A stretch of DNA of 64,000 nucleotides. Origin: Xanthobacter agilis. GTDB lineage: Bacteria; Pseudomonadota; Alphaproteobacteria; Rhizobiales; Xanthobacteraceae. Location: assembly GCF_021730435.1 (NCBI RefSeq), contig NZ_JABWGX010000001.1, forward strand, positions 124,001 to 188,000. Direction: 5' to 3'. Both the position numbers and the translations under genes were made by a program. Of the stretch, positions 1 to 8,653 are shown in pieces (the first letter of the stretch is position 1; every line of letters starts with the position of its first letter). The notes under the pieces were generated by a model, which saw only the letters and a program-made list of their open reading frames with translations, ran no database searches and was not told the origin of the DNA.

Positions 1-1203
1 TTCCTGCTCCAGGGCGGCGATTGCGCCGAGAGCTTCGAGGAGCATTCGGCCGACAATATCCGCGATTTCTTCCGGGTGTTCCTGCAGATGGCGGTGGTGC
101 TCACCTTCGCCGGCGCCTTGCCGGTGGTGAAGGTGGGCCGCATCGCCGGCCAGTTCGCCAAGCCCCGCTCGGCTGACACCGAGACGGTCGATGGCGTGAC
201 GCTGCCCAGCTACCGGGGCGATATCGTCAACGATCTCGCCTTCACGGAAGCCGCGCGCGTGCCGGATCCACGCCGCCAGATCGAAGCCTACCGGCAGGCG
301 GCGGCGACGCTGAACCTGCTGCGCGCCTTCGCCAACGGCGGCTATGCGAACCTCGCCAACGCACATGCTTGGATGCTGGGGTTCGTGAAGGATTCGCCCC
401 AGTCCTCCCGGTATCAGGAACTGGCGAACCGCATCACCGAGGCGCTGGAATTCATGCGCGCCTGCGGGATCGATCCCAAGAGCCACCCCGAACTGAGCTC
501 GACGGATTTCTTCACGAGCCACGAGGCGCTCCTGCTGGGCTACGAACAGGCGCTCACCCGCGTGGATTCCACCTCCGGCGATTGGTACGCCACCTCCGGC
601 CACATGCTGTGGATCGGCGACCGTACCCGTCAGGCGGATCATGCGCACGTGGAGTATTTCCGCGGCATCCATAACCCGATCGGCATCAAGTGCGGTCCCT
701 CGCTGACGCCGGACGGCCTCATTCGCCTGCTCGACATTCTCCAGCCCGACAATGAGCCGGGCCGCATTAGCCTCATCTGTCGCTTCGGCGCGGACAAGGT
801 GGGCGATCACCTGCCGGCCCTGGTGCGGGCGGTGGAGAAGGAAGGCCGCACGGTGGTGTGGTCGTGCGATCCCATGCACGGCAACACCATCAAGGCGGCC
901 TCCGGCTACAAGACCCGTCCGTTCGAGCGGGTGCAGGCGGAAATCCGCGCCTTCTTCGACGTGCACGCGGCCGAGGGCACCTATGCCGGCGGCGTGCATC
1001 TGGAGATGACCGGCAAGGATGTGACCGAGTGCACCGGCGGCGCCCGCGCCATCTCGGACGAGGATCTGCGCGATCGCTACCACACCTATTGCGATCCGCG
1101 CCTCAATGCCGAGCAGGCCATCGAGACCGCGTTCCTGGTGGCCGAGCTGCTGAAGCGCGACCGCCTCGCCCGCGGCCGGGTCGCGGTGGCGGCGGCGGAG
1201 TGA
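1..1203 (+). CDS. aroG: Class II 3-deoxy-7-phosphoheptulonate (DAHP) synthase, 5' partial
   Basis: Condenses phosphoenolpyruvate and erythrose 4-phosphate to DAHP, the first step of the shikimate pathway, in the cytosol. The reading frame is open from base 1, so the true start lies upstream of the window; 400 codons are present of a family that is usually about 450-470 residues. Visible class II hallmarks are QGGDCAESF at the very start (contributes active-site metal and substrate ligands), [14 protein letters not shown], the segment GIKCGPS, and the C-terminal part [10 protein letters not shown] with [17 protein letters not shown]. These are type II (plant/actinobacterial-like) features, not the AroFGH type I family. 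The internal ATG at base 76 lies inside the conserved core and is not the start. A strong intrinsic terminator follows 30 bases after the stop. The identification is secure; the gene symbol is conventional. Confidence 0.95.
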   Translation, partial: FLLQGGDCAESFEEHSADNIRDFFRVFLQMAVVLTFAGALPVVKVGRIAGQFAKPRSADTETVDGVTLPSYRGDIVNDLAFTEAARVPDPRRQIEAYRQAAATLNLLRAFANGGYANLANAHAWMLGFVKDSPQSSRYQELANRITEALEFMRACGIDPKSHPELSSTDFFTSHEALLLGYEQALTRVDSTSGDWYATSGHMLWIGDRTRQADHAHVEYFRGIHNPIGIKCGPSLTPDGLIRLLDILQPDNEPGRISLICRFGADKVGDHLPALVRAVEKEGRTVVWSCDPMHGNTIKAASGYKTRPFERVQAEIRAFFDVHAAEGTYAGGVHLEMTGKDVTECTGGARAISDEDLRDRYHTYCDPRLNAEQAIETAFLVAELLKRDRLARGRVAVAAAE

Positions 1204-1232
1204 TCCGCCCGTCTGGCCCTGCTCTCAAATAG

Positions 1233-1264
1233 AAGGCGCCGCCGGGATCGGCGGCGCCTTTTTT
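1233..1264 (+). terminator. Rho-independent terminator of DAHP synthase gene
   Basis: A perfect 11-bp stem (AAGGCGCCGCC at 1233-1243 and GGCGGCGCCTT at 1250-1260) with a 6-base loop is followed directly by a run of T. It lies between the convergent DAHP synthase and cyanase genes; its AAGG/CCTT flanks could let it act in both directions. Confidence 0.85.
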
Positions 1265-1295
1265 CGTGTGCGCCGGCAGTTGTGGCTTGCCGGCC

Positions 1296-1778
1296 TCAGT
1301 CTTCCTTGTAGCCGAGCTGCGGAATGCCCTGCTCTGCGCCATAATATTTGTAGGGCAGGAACTTGCCCGACATGGAGATGGCCACGCGATCGCCCTTCTC
1401 GTTGGCTTCGCGGGCGATATCCATGTTGAAATCGATGGCCGACATGATGCCGTCGCCGAACTCGTCCTCGATCAGGGCCTTGATGGCGGGGCCATTCACC
1501 AGGATCAGCTCGTAGAAGCGATAGATGAGCGGGTCGGTGGGCGGCATGGTTGTGCCGCGCATGGGCACCTCGTTCAGCATCTTCTCTTCCAGCTCGGAGA
1601 GGCCGAACAGGGTCGCGGCCTTCTTCGCCAGGGGCTTCACCAGCTTCATCTGGCCAAGCAGGGCGCCGGTGACGAGGATCGGGGACATGCCGCCGATTTC
1701 CTCGCAGATATACTTCCAGCTCCAGCCCTTTTCGCGCTTGATGTCGAGGATCTTCTCGGTGAGCTGTTCACGCTTCAT
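1296..1778 (-). CDS. cynS: Cyanate hydratase (cyanase)
   Basis: Catalyses bicarbonate-dependent breakdown of cyanate to ammonia and CO2. The 160-residue product has an N-terminal helical DNA-binding-like domain (about 1-75) and the conserved cyanase domain (80-150). Catalytic residues align as Arg87, Glu90 and Ser113 in YRFYE...GDGIMSAIDF, the usual Arg/Glu/Ser triad of the decameric enzyme. Compared with the E. coli enzyme as I recall it, the C-terminus looks about a dozen residues longer. The ATG at 1778 is preceded by a GGAGATGAAAC ribosome-binding region. It is the last gene of a minus-strand cluster carrying an NrtABC-like transporter, which fits uptake of cyanate, or of a compound yielding cyanate, followed by nitrogen release. 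Confidence 0.96.
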   Translation of the reverse strand: MKREQLTEKILDIKREKGWSWKYICEEIGGMSPILVTGALLGQMKLVKPLAKKAATLFGLSELEEKMLNEVPMRGTTMPPTDPLIYRFYELILVNGPAIKALIEDEFGDGIMSAIDFNMDIAREANEKGDRVAISMSGKFLPYKYYGAEQGIPQLGYKED

Positions 1779-1822
1779 GTTTCATCTCCACATTTCAATC
1801 GGGGGTGGGTTCGCCGGGGCCG

Positions 1823-2743
1823 TCAGTCGCGGGCGCTGGCGGTGGCGGGAAAGGGGATGGTGTTGGCCATCTCCGCCGCCTGGGCGGCGGATCCGAGCTT
1901 CACGATCGGTGGCCGGCGGGGGTCGTAGCCGGCGGGCTTCTCATCGCGGAAGGTGCGGCTGCGGCTCACCAGGAAGTCCACCAGGTGGTTGCGCACCACA
2001 TAATAGTCTTCGTGGCGATGGATGCTGTCGCGGACGCGGTCCTTGGGCAGCGGATTGGCCACCACCTCGGCCACCATGGCCTCCGGACCATTGGTCATGA
2101 GCACGATCTTGTCGGCGAGGTAGATGGCCTCGTCCACATCATGGGTAATCATCACCACGGTTTGGCCGGTGGCGGTGCAGATGCGCCGCACCTCGTCCTG
2201 CAGCGTGCCGCGGGTGAGGGCGTCGAGGGCGGAGAACGGTTCATCCATGAGCAGGATCTTGGGCTCGATGGAGAGCGCGCGGGCGATGCCGACCCGCTGG
2301 CGCATGCCGCCGGACAGTTCCGCCGGCTTCTTCAGCTCGCTGCCCTTGAGGCCCACCAGCTCGATGAAGCGGCGCGAGCGCTCGTCCACCTCCGCCTTGC
2401 CCGCCTTGCGCCAGCGGGAGGAGACCGCATAGGCGACATTGCCGAGCACGGTCCTCCATGGCAGCAGCGCATGGCCCTGGAAGATCACCGCGCGGTCGAG
2501 GCTGGGGCCGGAAATGGCCTGCCCGTCCACGATCACCGCGCCGTCGGATGGCGTTTCGAGCCCCGCCAGGATGTTGAGCACCGAGGTCTTGCCGCATCCC
2601 GAGTGGCCGATGATGCACACGAATTCGCCGCGCGGCACCTGAAGCCAGAGGTTCTCGAAGATGGTGGTGACCCCGCCCTCGCGCTTGGGATAGCGCCGCG
2701 CGATGCCCTCGATGGAAATGAATTTGCTGTCGATCTCGGCCAT
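1823..2743 (-). CDS. ABC transporter ATP-binding protein (nitrate/cyanate/taurine type)
   Basis: ATPase subunit that energises the adjacent permease and binding protein. The 306-residue protein has Walker A GHSGCGKT (46-53), the Q-loop near FQGHALLPW, the signature LSGGMRQR (143-150), Walker B ILLMDEPF (163-170) and the switch His201. The sequence matches the NrtD/SsuB/TauB group. A C-terminal tail of about 40 residues beyond the usual end is Pro/Ala-rich. I place the start at the ATG at 2743, five bases after the permease stop; the open frame extends further upstream but only inside the permease gene. Substrate is inferred from context (cyanase next, NrtA-like binding protein upstream); nitrate, bicarbonate or a sulfonate cannot be excluded. 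Confidence 0.92.
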   Translation of the reverse strand: MAEIDSKFISIEGIARRYPKREGGVTTIFENLWLQVPRGEFVCIIGHSGCGKTSVLNILAGLETPSDGAVIVDGQAISGPSLDRAVIFQGHALLPWRTVLGNVAYAVSSRWRKAGKAEVDERSRRFIELVGLKGSELKKPAELSGGMRQRVGIARALSIEPKILLMDEPFSALDALTRGTLQDEVRRICTATGQTVVMITHDVDEAIYLADKIVLMTNGPEAMVAEVVANPLPKDRVRDSIHRHEDYYVVRNHLVDFLVSRSRTFRDEKPAGYDPRRPPIVKLGSAAQAAEMANTIPFPATASARD

Positions 2744-2748
2744 GGCGC

Positions 2749-3588
2749 TCACTCCGGAAAGGTCACGCGCCGCTGGAGGCGCGCCAGGATCAGATCGAGG
2801 ATCATGCCCGCGATGCCGATGAGCAGGATGCCCACGATGACATTGGCGATGGACAGGTTGTTCCACTCGTTCCACACGAAGTAGCCGATGCCGGTGCCAC
2901 CCACGAGCATCTCCGCCGCCACGATGACAAGCCAGGCGATGCCGATGGAGATGCGCATTCCGGTGAGGATGGTGGGCGCCGCCGCCGGCAGGATCACGGT
3001 GAACGCCCGCCGCCAGGCCCCCACTTCCAGAGTGAGCGCCACGTTCAGCCACTCCTTGCGCACCGCCCCGACGCCGAATGCCGTGTTCAGCAGCATGGGC
3101 CACACCGAGCAGATGAAGATGACGAAGATGGCCGAGAGATTGGAATCCTTGATGGTGTAAAGGGCGAGCGGCATCCACGCCAAGGGCGAGATCGGCTTCA
3201 GCACCTGGATGAACGGGTCGAGCGCCCGATAGGCCAGAGGCGACATGCCGATGAGAAAGCCGACCGGCACCGCCACCAGCACCGCGAGCCCATAGCCGAT
3301 GGCGACCCGGCCGATGGAATAAAGGAGCTGGAGCCCCAGCCCCTTGTCGTTGGGCCCGTTGTCGTAGAACGGGTTCTTCATGGCGTCCCAGAACTTCTGC
3401 GCCACATCGAGCGGCCCCGGCATGGCGGACTGCGCCCCGACCGTGGTGATGCCCATGAGCTTCGCATATTCCGGATCGAGGGCCGGCCCCGAGCTCGTGC
3501 TCGGGGTGACGGCGATCTGCCAGGCGAGGCAGAAGGCAAGAAACAGCACCACCGACAGGATGCCGGCGCGCACGCCGAGGCTCTTCAT
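2749..3588 (-). CDS. ABC transporter permease (NrtB/CynB-like)
   Basis: Inner-membrane permease of the cyanate/nitrate-type importer, 279 residues. An N-terminal membrane segment (about 8-27) is followed by a periplasmic stretch, then the core with roughly five further segments. The EAA-type cytoplasmic loop that contacts the ATPase lies around residues 185-215 (GAWRRAFTVILPAAAPTILTG). The overall pattern, including KPISPLAWMPLALY, is typical of NrtB/SsuC/TauC permeases. It ends five bases before the ATPase start and begins four bases after the binding-protein stop, so the three are surely co-transcribed. Confidence 0.92.
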   Translation of the reverse strand: MKSLGVRAGILSVVLFLAFCLAWQIAVTPSTSSGPALDPEYAKLMGITTVGAQSAMPGPLDVAQKFWDAMKNPFYDNGPNDKGLGLQLLYSIGRVAIGYGLAVLVAVPVGFLIGMSPLAYRALDPFIQVLKPISPLAWMPLALYTIKDSNLSAIFVIFICSVWPMLLNTAFGVGAVRKEWLNVALTLEVGAWRRAFTVILPAAAPTILTGMRISIGIAWLVIVAAEMLVGGTGIGYFVWNEWNNLSIANVIVGILLIGIAGMILDLILARLQRRVTFPE

Positions 3589-3592
3589 CGCG

Positions 3593-4960
3593 TCAGCTCC
3601 GCTTGATGGCGAAAGAGTTGAGATATTCGGTGGGCTTGGCGGGATCGAACACCTTGCCCATGACCGAGAACGACTTCATCGTGGTGGTGGGCGGGGTAAG
3701 ACCCATTTCCTTCATCACCTTGGCAGCGTCGGTGGCGAGGAAGACCTGGTCGGCGATGCTGGCATAGTCCACTTCGCCCTTGACCTGACCCCAGCGCTTC
3801 ATCTGGGTGAGCATCCACACCGCGAAGGAATCCCACGGGAAGGGATTGAAGTCGATGCGGTCCGGATCATCCTTGATCTGGCCGAGGCCGTTCGCATACT
3901 TGCCCACCAGCACCTGTTCCAGAACGATCGGCGGCGCGTTGAGATAGGCGGCCGGGGCGATGGCTTCGGCGATGGCCTTGCGGTTCTCGGCTTTGGAGGC
4001 ATAGCCGGTGGCGTCCACGATGGCCCGCAGCAGAGCCGCGTAAGTATTCGGCATGGTGGTCATGAATTCGCGGCTGGCCGCGAACGCGCAGCAGGGGTGC
4101 CCGTCCCACATGGACTTCGACAGGGAGTGGATGAAGCCCACCCCGTCATAGACCGCCCGCTGGGCGACATTGTCCGGGGCCAGGAAGCCGTCGATGTTCT
4201 CGGCGCGCAGGTTCGCCACCATCTCCGGCGGCGGCACCACGCGAAGCTGTACGTCGGTGTCCGGATCGATCCCGTTTTCCGCCAAAAGGTAGCGCAGCAG
4301 GTAGTTGTGCATGGAGAAGTCATAGGGAATGGCGAACTTCAAGCCCTTCCAAGACTTCACATCCATCTTGTCCTTGTGCTTGATGCCGAGCGTGAAGGAC
4401 TGGCCGTTGACGTTTTCGATCGCGGCGGTGACGAACGGAATGGGGTTCGAGCCCAGCCCCTGCGAGATAGCGAGCGGCATGGGCGCCAGCATGTGGGCGG
4501 CGTCGTATTCCTTGTTGATGGTCTTGTCGCGGATGACCGCCCAGCCCGCGGTCTTCACCACGTCCACATTGAGGCCATGCTTCTTATAGAAGCCCATGGG
4601 GTGCGCCATGATGATGGGCGTGGCGCAGGTGATCGGGATGAAGCCCACCTTCAGGTCGGTCTTCTCCGGCTTGCCGGTGTCGGCGAAGGCTTCGGTGGCG
4701 GTGTCCAGCGGGAAGAAGGTGGCGAGGGCGGCGGCGGCGGTGGAGGCGCCCACCGCCTTCAGGAAGGCGCGGCGCTTGATGTCCTGGGGAAACAGGGCGC
4801 GCATGAGGCCGGAGGCCACCACCTCCCTGTAGCGGGTTTCGTCGTCGAGGCTCCCCGCCCGTTCGGCCGCCAGATGGGCGTCCGCGCTGTCATGCTGGCC
4901 GCAGGCGCACCGCCCGGACAGCCTCGACTTGGTTGAGAACGGGTTCGAGAACATCGACAT
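3593..4960 (-). CDS. NrtA-like Tat-exported substrate-binding protein
   Basis: Periplasmic binding component of the ABC importer, 455 residues. The ATG at 4960 is chosen because AAGGAG stands eight bases upstream; an in-frame upstream start at 5011 has none. A twin-arginine signal is visible (KRRAFLK, Arg63-Arg64, followed by an Ala-rich hydrophobic stretch to about residue 92), but it is preceded by about 60 residues that include a CACGQH motif at 18-23. The mature part carries family features such as GFIPITCATPIIMAHPMGFY and GHPCCAFAASREF, as in the NrtA/CmpA/CynA family binding nitrate, bicarbonate or cyanate. Cofactor or metal binding by the Cys-rich leader is speculation. Next to permease, ATPase and cyanase genes, cyanate is the best guess for the ligand. 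Confidence 0.92.
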   Translation of the reverse strand: MSMFSNPFSTKSRLSGRCACGQHDSADAHLAAERAGSLDDETRYREVVASGLMRALFPQDIKRRAFLKAVGASTAAAALATFFPLDTATEAFADTGKPEKTDLKVGFIPITCATPIIMAHPMGFYKKHGLNVDVVKTAGWAVIRDKTINKEYDAAHMLAPMPLAISQGLGSNPIPFVTAAIENVNGQSFTLGIKHKDKMDVKSWKGLKFAIPYDFSMHNYLLRYLLAENGIDPDTDVQLRVVPPPEMVANLRAENIDGFLAPDNVAQRAVYDGVGFIHSLSKSMWDGHPCCAFAASREFMTTMPNTYAALLRAIVDATGYASKAENRKAIAEAIAPAAYLNAPPIVLEQVLVGKYANGLGQIKDDPDRIDFNPFPWDSFAVWMLTQMKRWGQVKGEVDYASIADQVFLATDAAKVMKEMGLTPPTTTMKSFSVMGKVFDPAKPTEYLNSFAIKRS

Positions 4961-5041
4961 CGACGGATCTCCTTGCGGGCTGGAACGGGAAATGCGGGGC
5001 ACGCTCCGCAATTGGCGTGCCAGCGGGTGACGTTGGGTCGC

Positions 5042-6226
5042 TTAGACCGGGGAAGGCGTCGCCTGGGGCGCGGGCGCGGCCAGCGCGCGGCGCGCCAGCA
5101 TGTGGCTCTTGGGATCGTTGATGGAGCAGACGGCGATCAGGCGGTCGCGATCGAAATACCGCACGCAGAAGCGTCCGGCGGCAACATCGCCCTCGCATTC
5201 GGTCCGGGTGAAGCCGTCGAGCAGGCCGGCGATCTGGAGCTTCACATCATATTGATCGGACCAGAACCAGGGCACCGGATCATAGGTCACGGCGCTGCCG
5301 GTGATGGCCTTGGCCGCCGCTTTCGCCTGATCGATGGCATTCTGCACGGATTCCAGGCGCACCCTCCGCCCATAAAGCGTGCTCGGGAAGGAGGCGACGT
5401 CGCCGATCGCATACACATCCGGAGCGCTGGCGCGCGCCTGGGCATCCACCTTGATGCCGTTGTCGAGGGCGAGGCCCGCTTCGGCCGCCAGCTCGGCATT
5501 GGGCAGGGCGCCCACGGCGGAAAGGACGATGTCCGCCGGCAGGTGCCGGCCGTCGGTGAGCTCCACGCCGGTCACCCGGTCGCTGCCCGTCAGCCGCGCC
5601 ACGCCCATGCCGGTGAGGATGGAAACCCCGTGCCCCTCCTGCAGGTCGCGGGCGAAGGCGGAAATGGTGGCGCAGGCGACGCGGGCGAGTAGGCGCGGCT
5701 GGCCTTCCACCAGGGTCACATCGAGCCCCAGCTTGTTCGCCTTGGCGGCGACCTCAAGGCCGATATAGCCGCCGCCGATGATGACGAGGCGCGCGCCGGG
5801 CCGGGTTTCGGCGCGGAAGCGCTTCACGTCATCGATGGAGCGGATGGAATGGACGCCGGACAGCGTCGCGCCCGGCACCGGCAGGTCGCGGGCGCGGGTG
5901 CCGGTGGCGAGCAGCAGCGTAGCGTAGGGCTGGCGGGTGCCGTCCTCCAGCTCGACCGCCTTTCCGGCGAGGTCGAGGCGCGCCACGCGGGTGCCGAGCC
6001 GCAGCGCGACGGCGCTGTCGGTGTAGAATTTCGGGGCCTTCAGCTCCAGGCGGTCCTCGCTCAGCTCATCGCCGAGATAGGCCTTCGAAAGGGGCGGGCG
6101 CTGATAGGGCAGGTAAGGTTCGTCGCCAAGGAGCACAATGTCGCCGGAAAAGCCTTCCGTGCGCAGGGAGGCAATGGCCTGGGCCGCGGCCTGGCCGGCT
6201 CCGACGATGACAAGGGGCGCGCTCAT
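5042..6226 (-). CDS. FAD-dependent NAD(P)H:ferredoxin/rubredoxin reductase-type oxidoreductase
   Basis: Two-dinucleotide-fold flavoprotein of the pyridine-nucleotide-disulfide family (putidaredoxin/rhodocoxin/biphenyl-type ferredoxin reductases), 394 residues. FAD site GAGQAA (9-14), ATG hinge (107-109), NAD(P) site GGGYIG (151-156), and the FAD ribityl motif YAIGDVA (272-278). There is no redox-active CxxC, so it is not a disulfide reductase. It probably delivers NAD(P)H electrons to an oxygenase or redox protein; no ferredoxin gene is adjacent. It lies between the rhodanese and the transporter genes, all on the minus strand. An 81-base gap to the binding-protein gene holds a small hairpin (GGCACGC at 4998-5004 and GCGTGCC at 5015-5021), possibly an mRNA-processing or stability element. 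Confidence 0.88.
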   Translation of the reverse strand: MSAPLVIVGAGQAAAQAIASLRTEGFSGDIVLLGDEPYLPYQRPPLSKAYLGDELSEDRLELKAPKFYTDSAVALRLGTRVARLDLAGKAVELEDGTRQPYATLLLATGTRARDLPVPGATLSGVHSIRSIDDVKRFRAETRPGARLVIIGGGYIGLEVAAKANKLGLDVTLVEGQPRLLARVACATISAFARDLQEGHGVSILTGMGVARLTGSDRVTGVELTDGRHLPADIVLSAVGALPNAELAAEAGLALDNGIKVDAQARASAPDVYAIGDVASFPSTLYGRRVRLESVQNAIDQAKAAAKAITGSAVTYDPVPWFWSDQYDVKLQIAGLLDGFTRTECEGDVAAGRFCVRYFDRDRLIAVCSINDPKSHMLARRALAAPAPQATPSPV

Positions 6227-6358
6227 GGGATGTCTCCTGGATCAGTGGTGGCGGTGCCGCGCCGCGTGTTGCGGCATCGCGCAGCGGCGGCGACGCTGCA
6301 CTGCCGCGCCCGAGGGGGCAAGGGCGCGGCAGTGCCGGCATCGTCGGCGCCGGTTCTC

Positions 6359-6454
6359 AGAGCGTTTTCCGTTCGCAATAGCTCACGTCAATCGATCTAA
6401 GTTATTGTATTCACGTATTTTTGAGCCGGAATCGACGTCGCCTGAACATGCTCT
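6359..6454. repeat. Dispersed palindromic (REP-like) element overlapping the rhodanese 3' end
   Basis: An AT-richer stretch bounded by AGAGCGTTTT at 6359-6368 and the inverted GAACATGCTCT ending at 6454. Such elements, with AGAGC/GCTCT termini and a poorly conserved middle, occur in many copies in rhizobial and Xanthobacter-type genomes. The element abuts the rhodanese coding sequence: its TAG stop (6453-6455) overlaps the terminus, so insertion may have set the C-terminus. The remaining 6227-6358 upstream of the flavoprotein gene holds no recognisable gene. Confidence 0.55.
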
Positions 6455-7310
6455 AGCGGGCGGCGGGGTGCCCGTCCTCAATGGGCAGGGCCGGGTCGCG
6501 GGACCATTCGTTCCACGAGCCGAAGTACATCTTCACGTCCTTCACGCCCGCTTCCTTGAGCGCGAGGAACGTATTGGACGCCCGTGCGCCCTTGAAGCAG
6601 TAGAGATAGACCGGGGTTTCGGGCGAAATGCCCACGGTGGCGCATTCGGCCAGGATTTCGGGCGCGGACTTGAAGCGCGGGCCGTCGCCGGTGGGCTTCA
6701 TCATGCGATACCACTCGATCCAGACCGCGCCGGGGATGCGGCCCTTGCGCGGGCAGAAGTCCTTGCCATAAGGCGAGGAGCTTTCGCCGATCCATTCGTC
6801 CACGTCGCGCACGTCGAGCTTGGCCACCGCGGGGTCGGCAACGGCGGCGAGCATGGCGGCGGCGTCGATGACCACCTCGCCGGCCGTCTCGTCCACGGGG
6901 AAAGCGGCCGGCGCCGGGCTCGGCACCTCGGTGGTCACGGGCAGGCCCGCAGCAGTCCAGGCCGCGAAGCCGCCGTGCAGAACCTTGATCTTGGGATAGC
7001 CCAGGAAGGTCAGCAGGAAATAGCCACGGCACGACTGGCCGAAGCCGGAGGCCATGGACTGCTCGTAGATGACGGCGGTCTCGGCTCCGGAGAGGCCAGC
7101 CTTGCCAAAGGCGTCGGCGAACTTCTGCCTGAGCTCCGCATAGCCCTGCGGGGTCGAGGTGGCGAGATAGGTGAAGACCTCGTTGAGGTTCACCGCGCCG
7201 GGAATGTGGCCGGCCGCATAGCTCGCCGCGTCACGGGTGTCGATGACCACCGTGGGCTCCGATGACATGAAGCTGGACAGCTCGGACGGCGTAATCAAGA
7301 CTTCGCTCAT
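6453..7310 (-). CDS. Two-domain rhodanese-type sulfurtransferase
   Basis: Transfers sulfane sulfur from a donor such as thiosulfate or 3-mercaptopyruvate to cyanide or another thiophile. The 285-residue product has an inactive N-terminal rhodanese domain (about 1-128, no catalytic Cys in the usual loop) and an active C-terminal domain with Cys238 in the six-residue loop CFKGAR, followed by GSWNEW near 264-269. The ATG at 7310 has a GAGAGGGG ribosome site; the open frame continues upstream without one. The loop differs from the textbook CRKGVT (thiosulfate) and CGSGVT (mercaptopyruvate) versions, so donor specificity is uncertain. In a cluster ending with cyanase, a role in cyanide/thiocyanate/sulfane-sulfur handling is an attractive inference. 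Confidence 0.9.
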   Translation of the reverse strand: MSEVLITPSELSSFMSSEPTVVIDTRDAASYAAGHIPGAVNLNEVFTYLATSTPQGYAELRQKFADAFGKAGLSGAETAVIYEQSMASGFGQSCRGYFLLTFLGYPKIKVLHGGFAAWTAAGLPVTTEVPSPAPAAFPVDETAGEVVIDAAAMLAAVADPAVAKLDVRDVDEWIGESSSPYGKDFCPRKGRIPGAVWIEWYRMMKPTGDGPRFKSAPEILAECATVGISPETPVYLYCFKGARASNTFLALKEAGVKDVKMYFGSWNEWSRDPALPIEDGHPAAR

Positions 7311-7433
7311 GGTAATCCCCTCTCGAAAGCAAGATGAACCGAGACGAACCGGAAGGTGGGATGGCTTTGCCATCTTCTTGTCTGGAGCGGGCGTTCGCCC
7401 TCTTGTGTCTTGGAAAGCCTGGGGATGCCGGCG

Positions 7434-8555
7434 TCAGGCCGGCATCTGGTCCAGCATCAGCCGGAGCTGCTTGGTGGCGGGGGTGACGATGGCCACGAAA
7501 TAGGCCTCGCGCAGGCGGCGCTGGCAGCGGTGGGCGGCCACATAGCCGCGCGCGCCGCAATGGAGCATGGCGTTATGGGCGGCCTGCACGCTCACCTCGC
7601 CGGCCAGAAGCCGCGCCGATACCACCCGCCGCCAATAGGCATCGGAGGTGTCGAAGGGGGTGGCGGCAAGCGCGGCCACTTCCTGCTCGATGGCGGCGAG
7701 CGTCTGTGCCATCTGGTCGGGCTGGACCTCCAGGAAGCGGTTGACGTGGCCGAGCGGGCCTTCCACCTCGCGCATCAGCGCGATGCAGTCGCGGATGAGG
7801 CCCACCGCCATGCCGGCCTGCAGCATGATGAAGCCGCCGCGCATCTTCTTCACGAACGACATGGCGTTGTCGGCGAGCACCATCTCGTCGGGCACGAACA
7901 GGTCGCGCACCTGCACGCCGTAGGTGCCGGTGCCGTCCATGGACAGGAAGCGCTCGCACGGTTTCAGGGTGATGGCGGGCGCGGCGCAGTCGAACAGGGC
8001 CATCACCGGGGTGTCGCGGCCCTCCACGGCGAAGATGCCGCCGAAGAAATGGTCGGCGCCCAGGTTCGACACCCAGGGCAGGATGCCCTTGACCGTGTAT
8101 CCGCCCTCGACCCGCTTGCCCTTCAGCTTCAACGTCTCGATGTCGTAGAAGGACTTCATGGGGTTCGAGAGGGCGGTGCCGCCGAGGATGCGGCCTTCAG
8201 CGGCGGCGGCGAGATATGTGTCGCGGGCGGCGGTATTCTCGGAATTAATCAGGTACCACACCAGCGTGTTCTGACACCACGCCATGAAGCCGGTGGACAC
8301 GCACTGCTCGGACACGAGCGACATGCCCTCGATGGCGTCGCCGAGCGTGTTGCCCGCGTTCAGATGCAGGCGGAAGGCGCCGGCATCGGCAAGCCGATGC
8401 AGCAGCGCGGTGGGATAGGTGCCCTCGTCGATGGGACGGGCCCAGGCGGCCAGGTCGCCGGACGCGATCTTGGCGATCTCGGTGAGCGCCGCCTCGGGCG
8501 GCAGCGGGGATGCGGCGGAAACGGCTTCGGCCGTGGTCGGTGTGGCGGCGAGCAT
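7434..8555 (-). CDS. Acyl-CoA dehydrogenase-family flavoprotein (possible DszC/SfnB-like monooxygenase)
   Basis: A 373-residue protein with the acyl-CoA dehydrogenase fold: N-terminal helical part with TYPTALLHRLADAGAF, middle beta domain (GGTALSNP, GYTVKGILPWVSN, FLSMDGTGTYGVQVRDLFVP) and a C-terminal helical bundle. The second half resembles flavin-dependent monooxygenases of this fold that use FMNH2 or FADH2 (DszC, SfnB, HsaA groups) as much as true dehydrogenases. I could not see the usual catalytic glutamate of acyl-CoA dehydrogenases with confidence. In a cluster with OsmC, rhodanese and cyanase, oxygenation of a sulfur or nitrogen compound is plausible, but the substrate is unknown. 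Confidence 0.75.
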   Translation of the reverse strand: MLAATPTTAEAVSAASPLPPEAALTEIAKIASGDLAAWARPIDEGTYPTALLHRLADAGAFRLHLNAGNTLGDAIEGMSLVSEQCVSTGFMAWCQNTLVWYLINSENTAARDTYLAAAAEGRILGGTALSNPMKSFYDIETLKLKGKRVEGGYTVKGILPWVSNLGADHFFGGIFAVEGRDTPVMALFDCAAPAITLKPCERFLSMDGTGTYGVQVRDLFVPDEMVLADNAMSFVKKMRGGFIMLQAGMAVGLIRDCIALMREVEGPLGHVNRFLEVQPDQMAQTLAAIEQEVAALAATPFDTSDAYWRRVVSARLLAGEVSVQAAHNAMLHCGARGYVAAHRCQRRLREAYFVAIVTPATKQLRLMLDQMPA

Positions 8556-8653
8556 GTCGGTCCTCGAAGGCGGTGAAGGTGCGCGCCCGGCCCCTGCCGG
8601 GCGCGTCGATCGTCGTCAGCTGTCGGGGCTCAGCTGCTGGGCGGCCGGTCGGC

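Noticed and set aside
3380-4936. 518-codon plus-strand open frame opposite the binding protein and permease
   Set aside because: Antisense shadow of the ABC genes.
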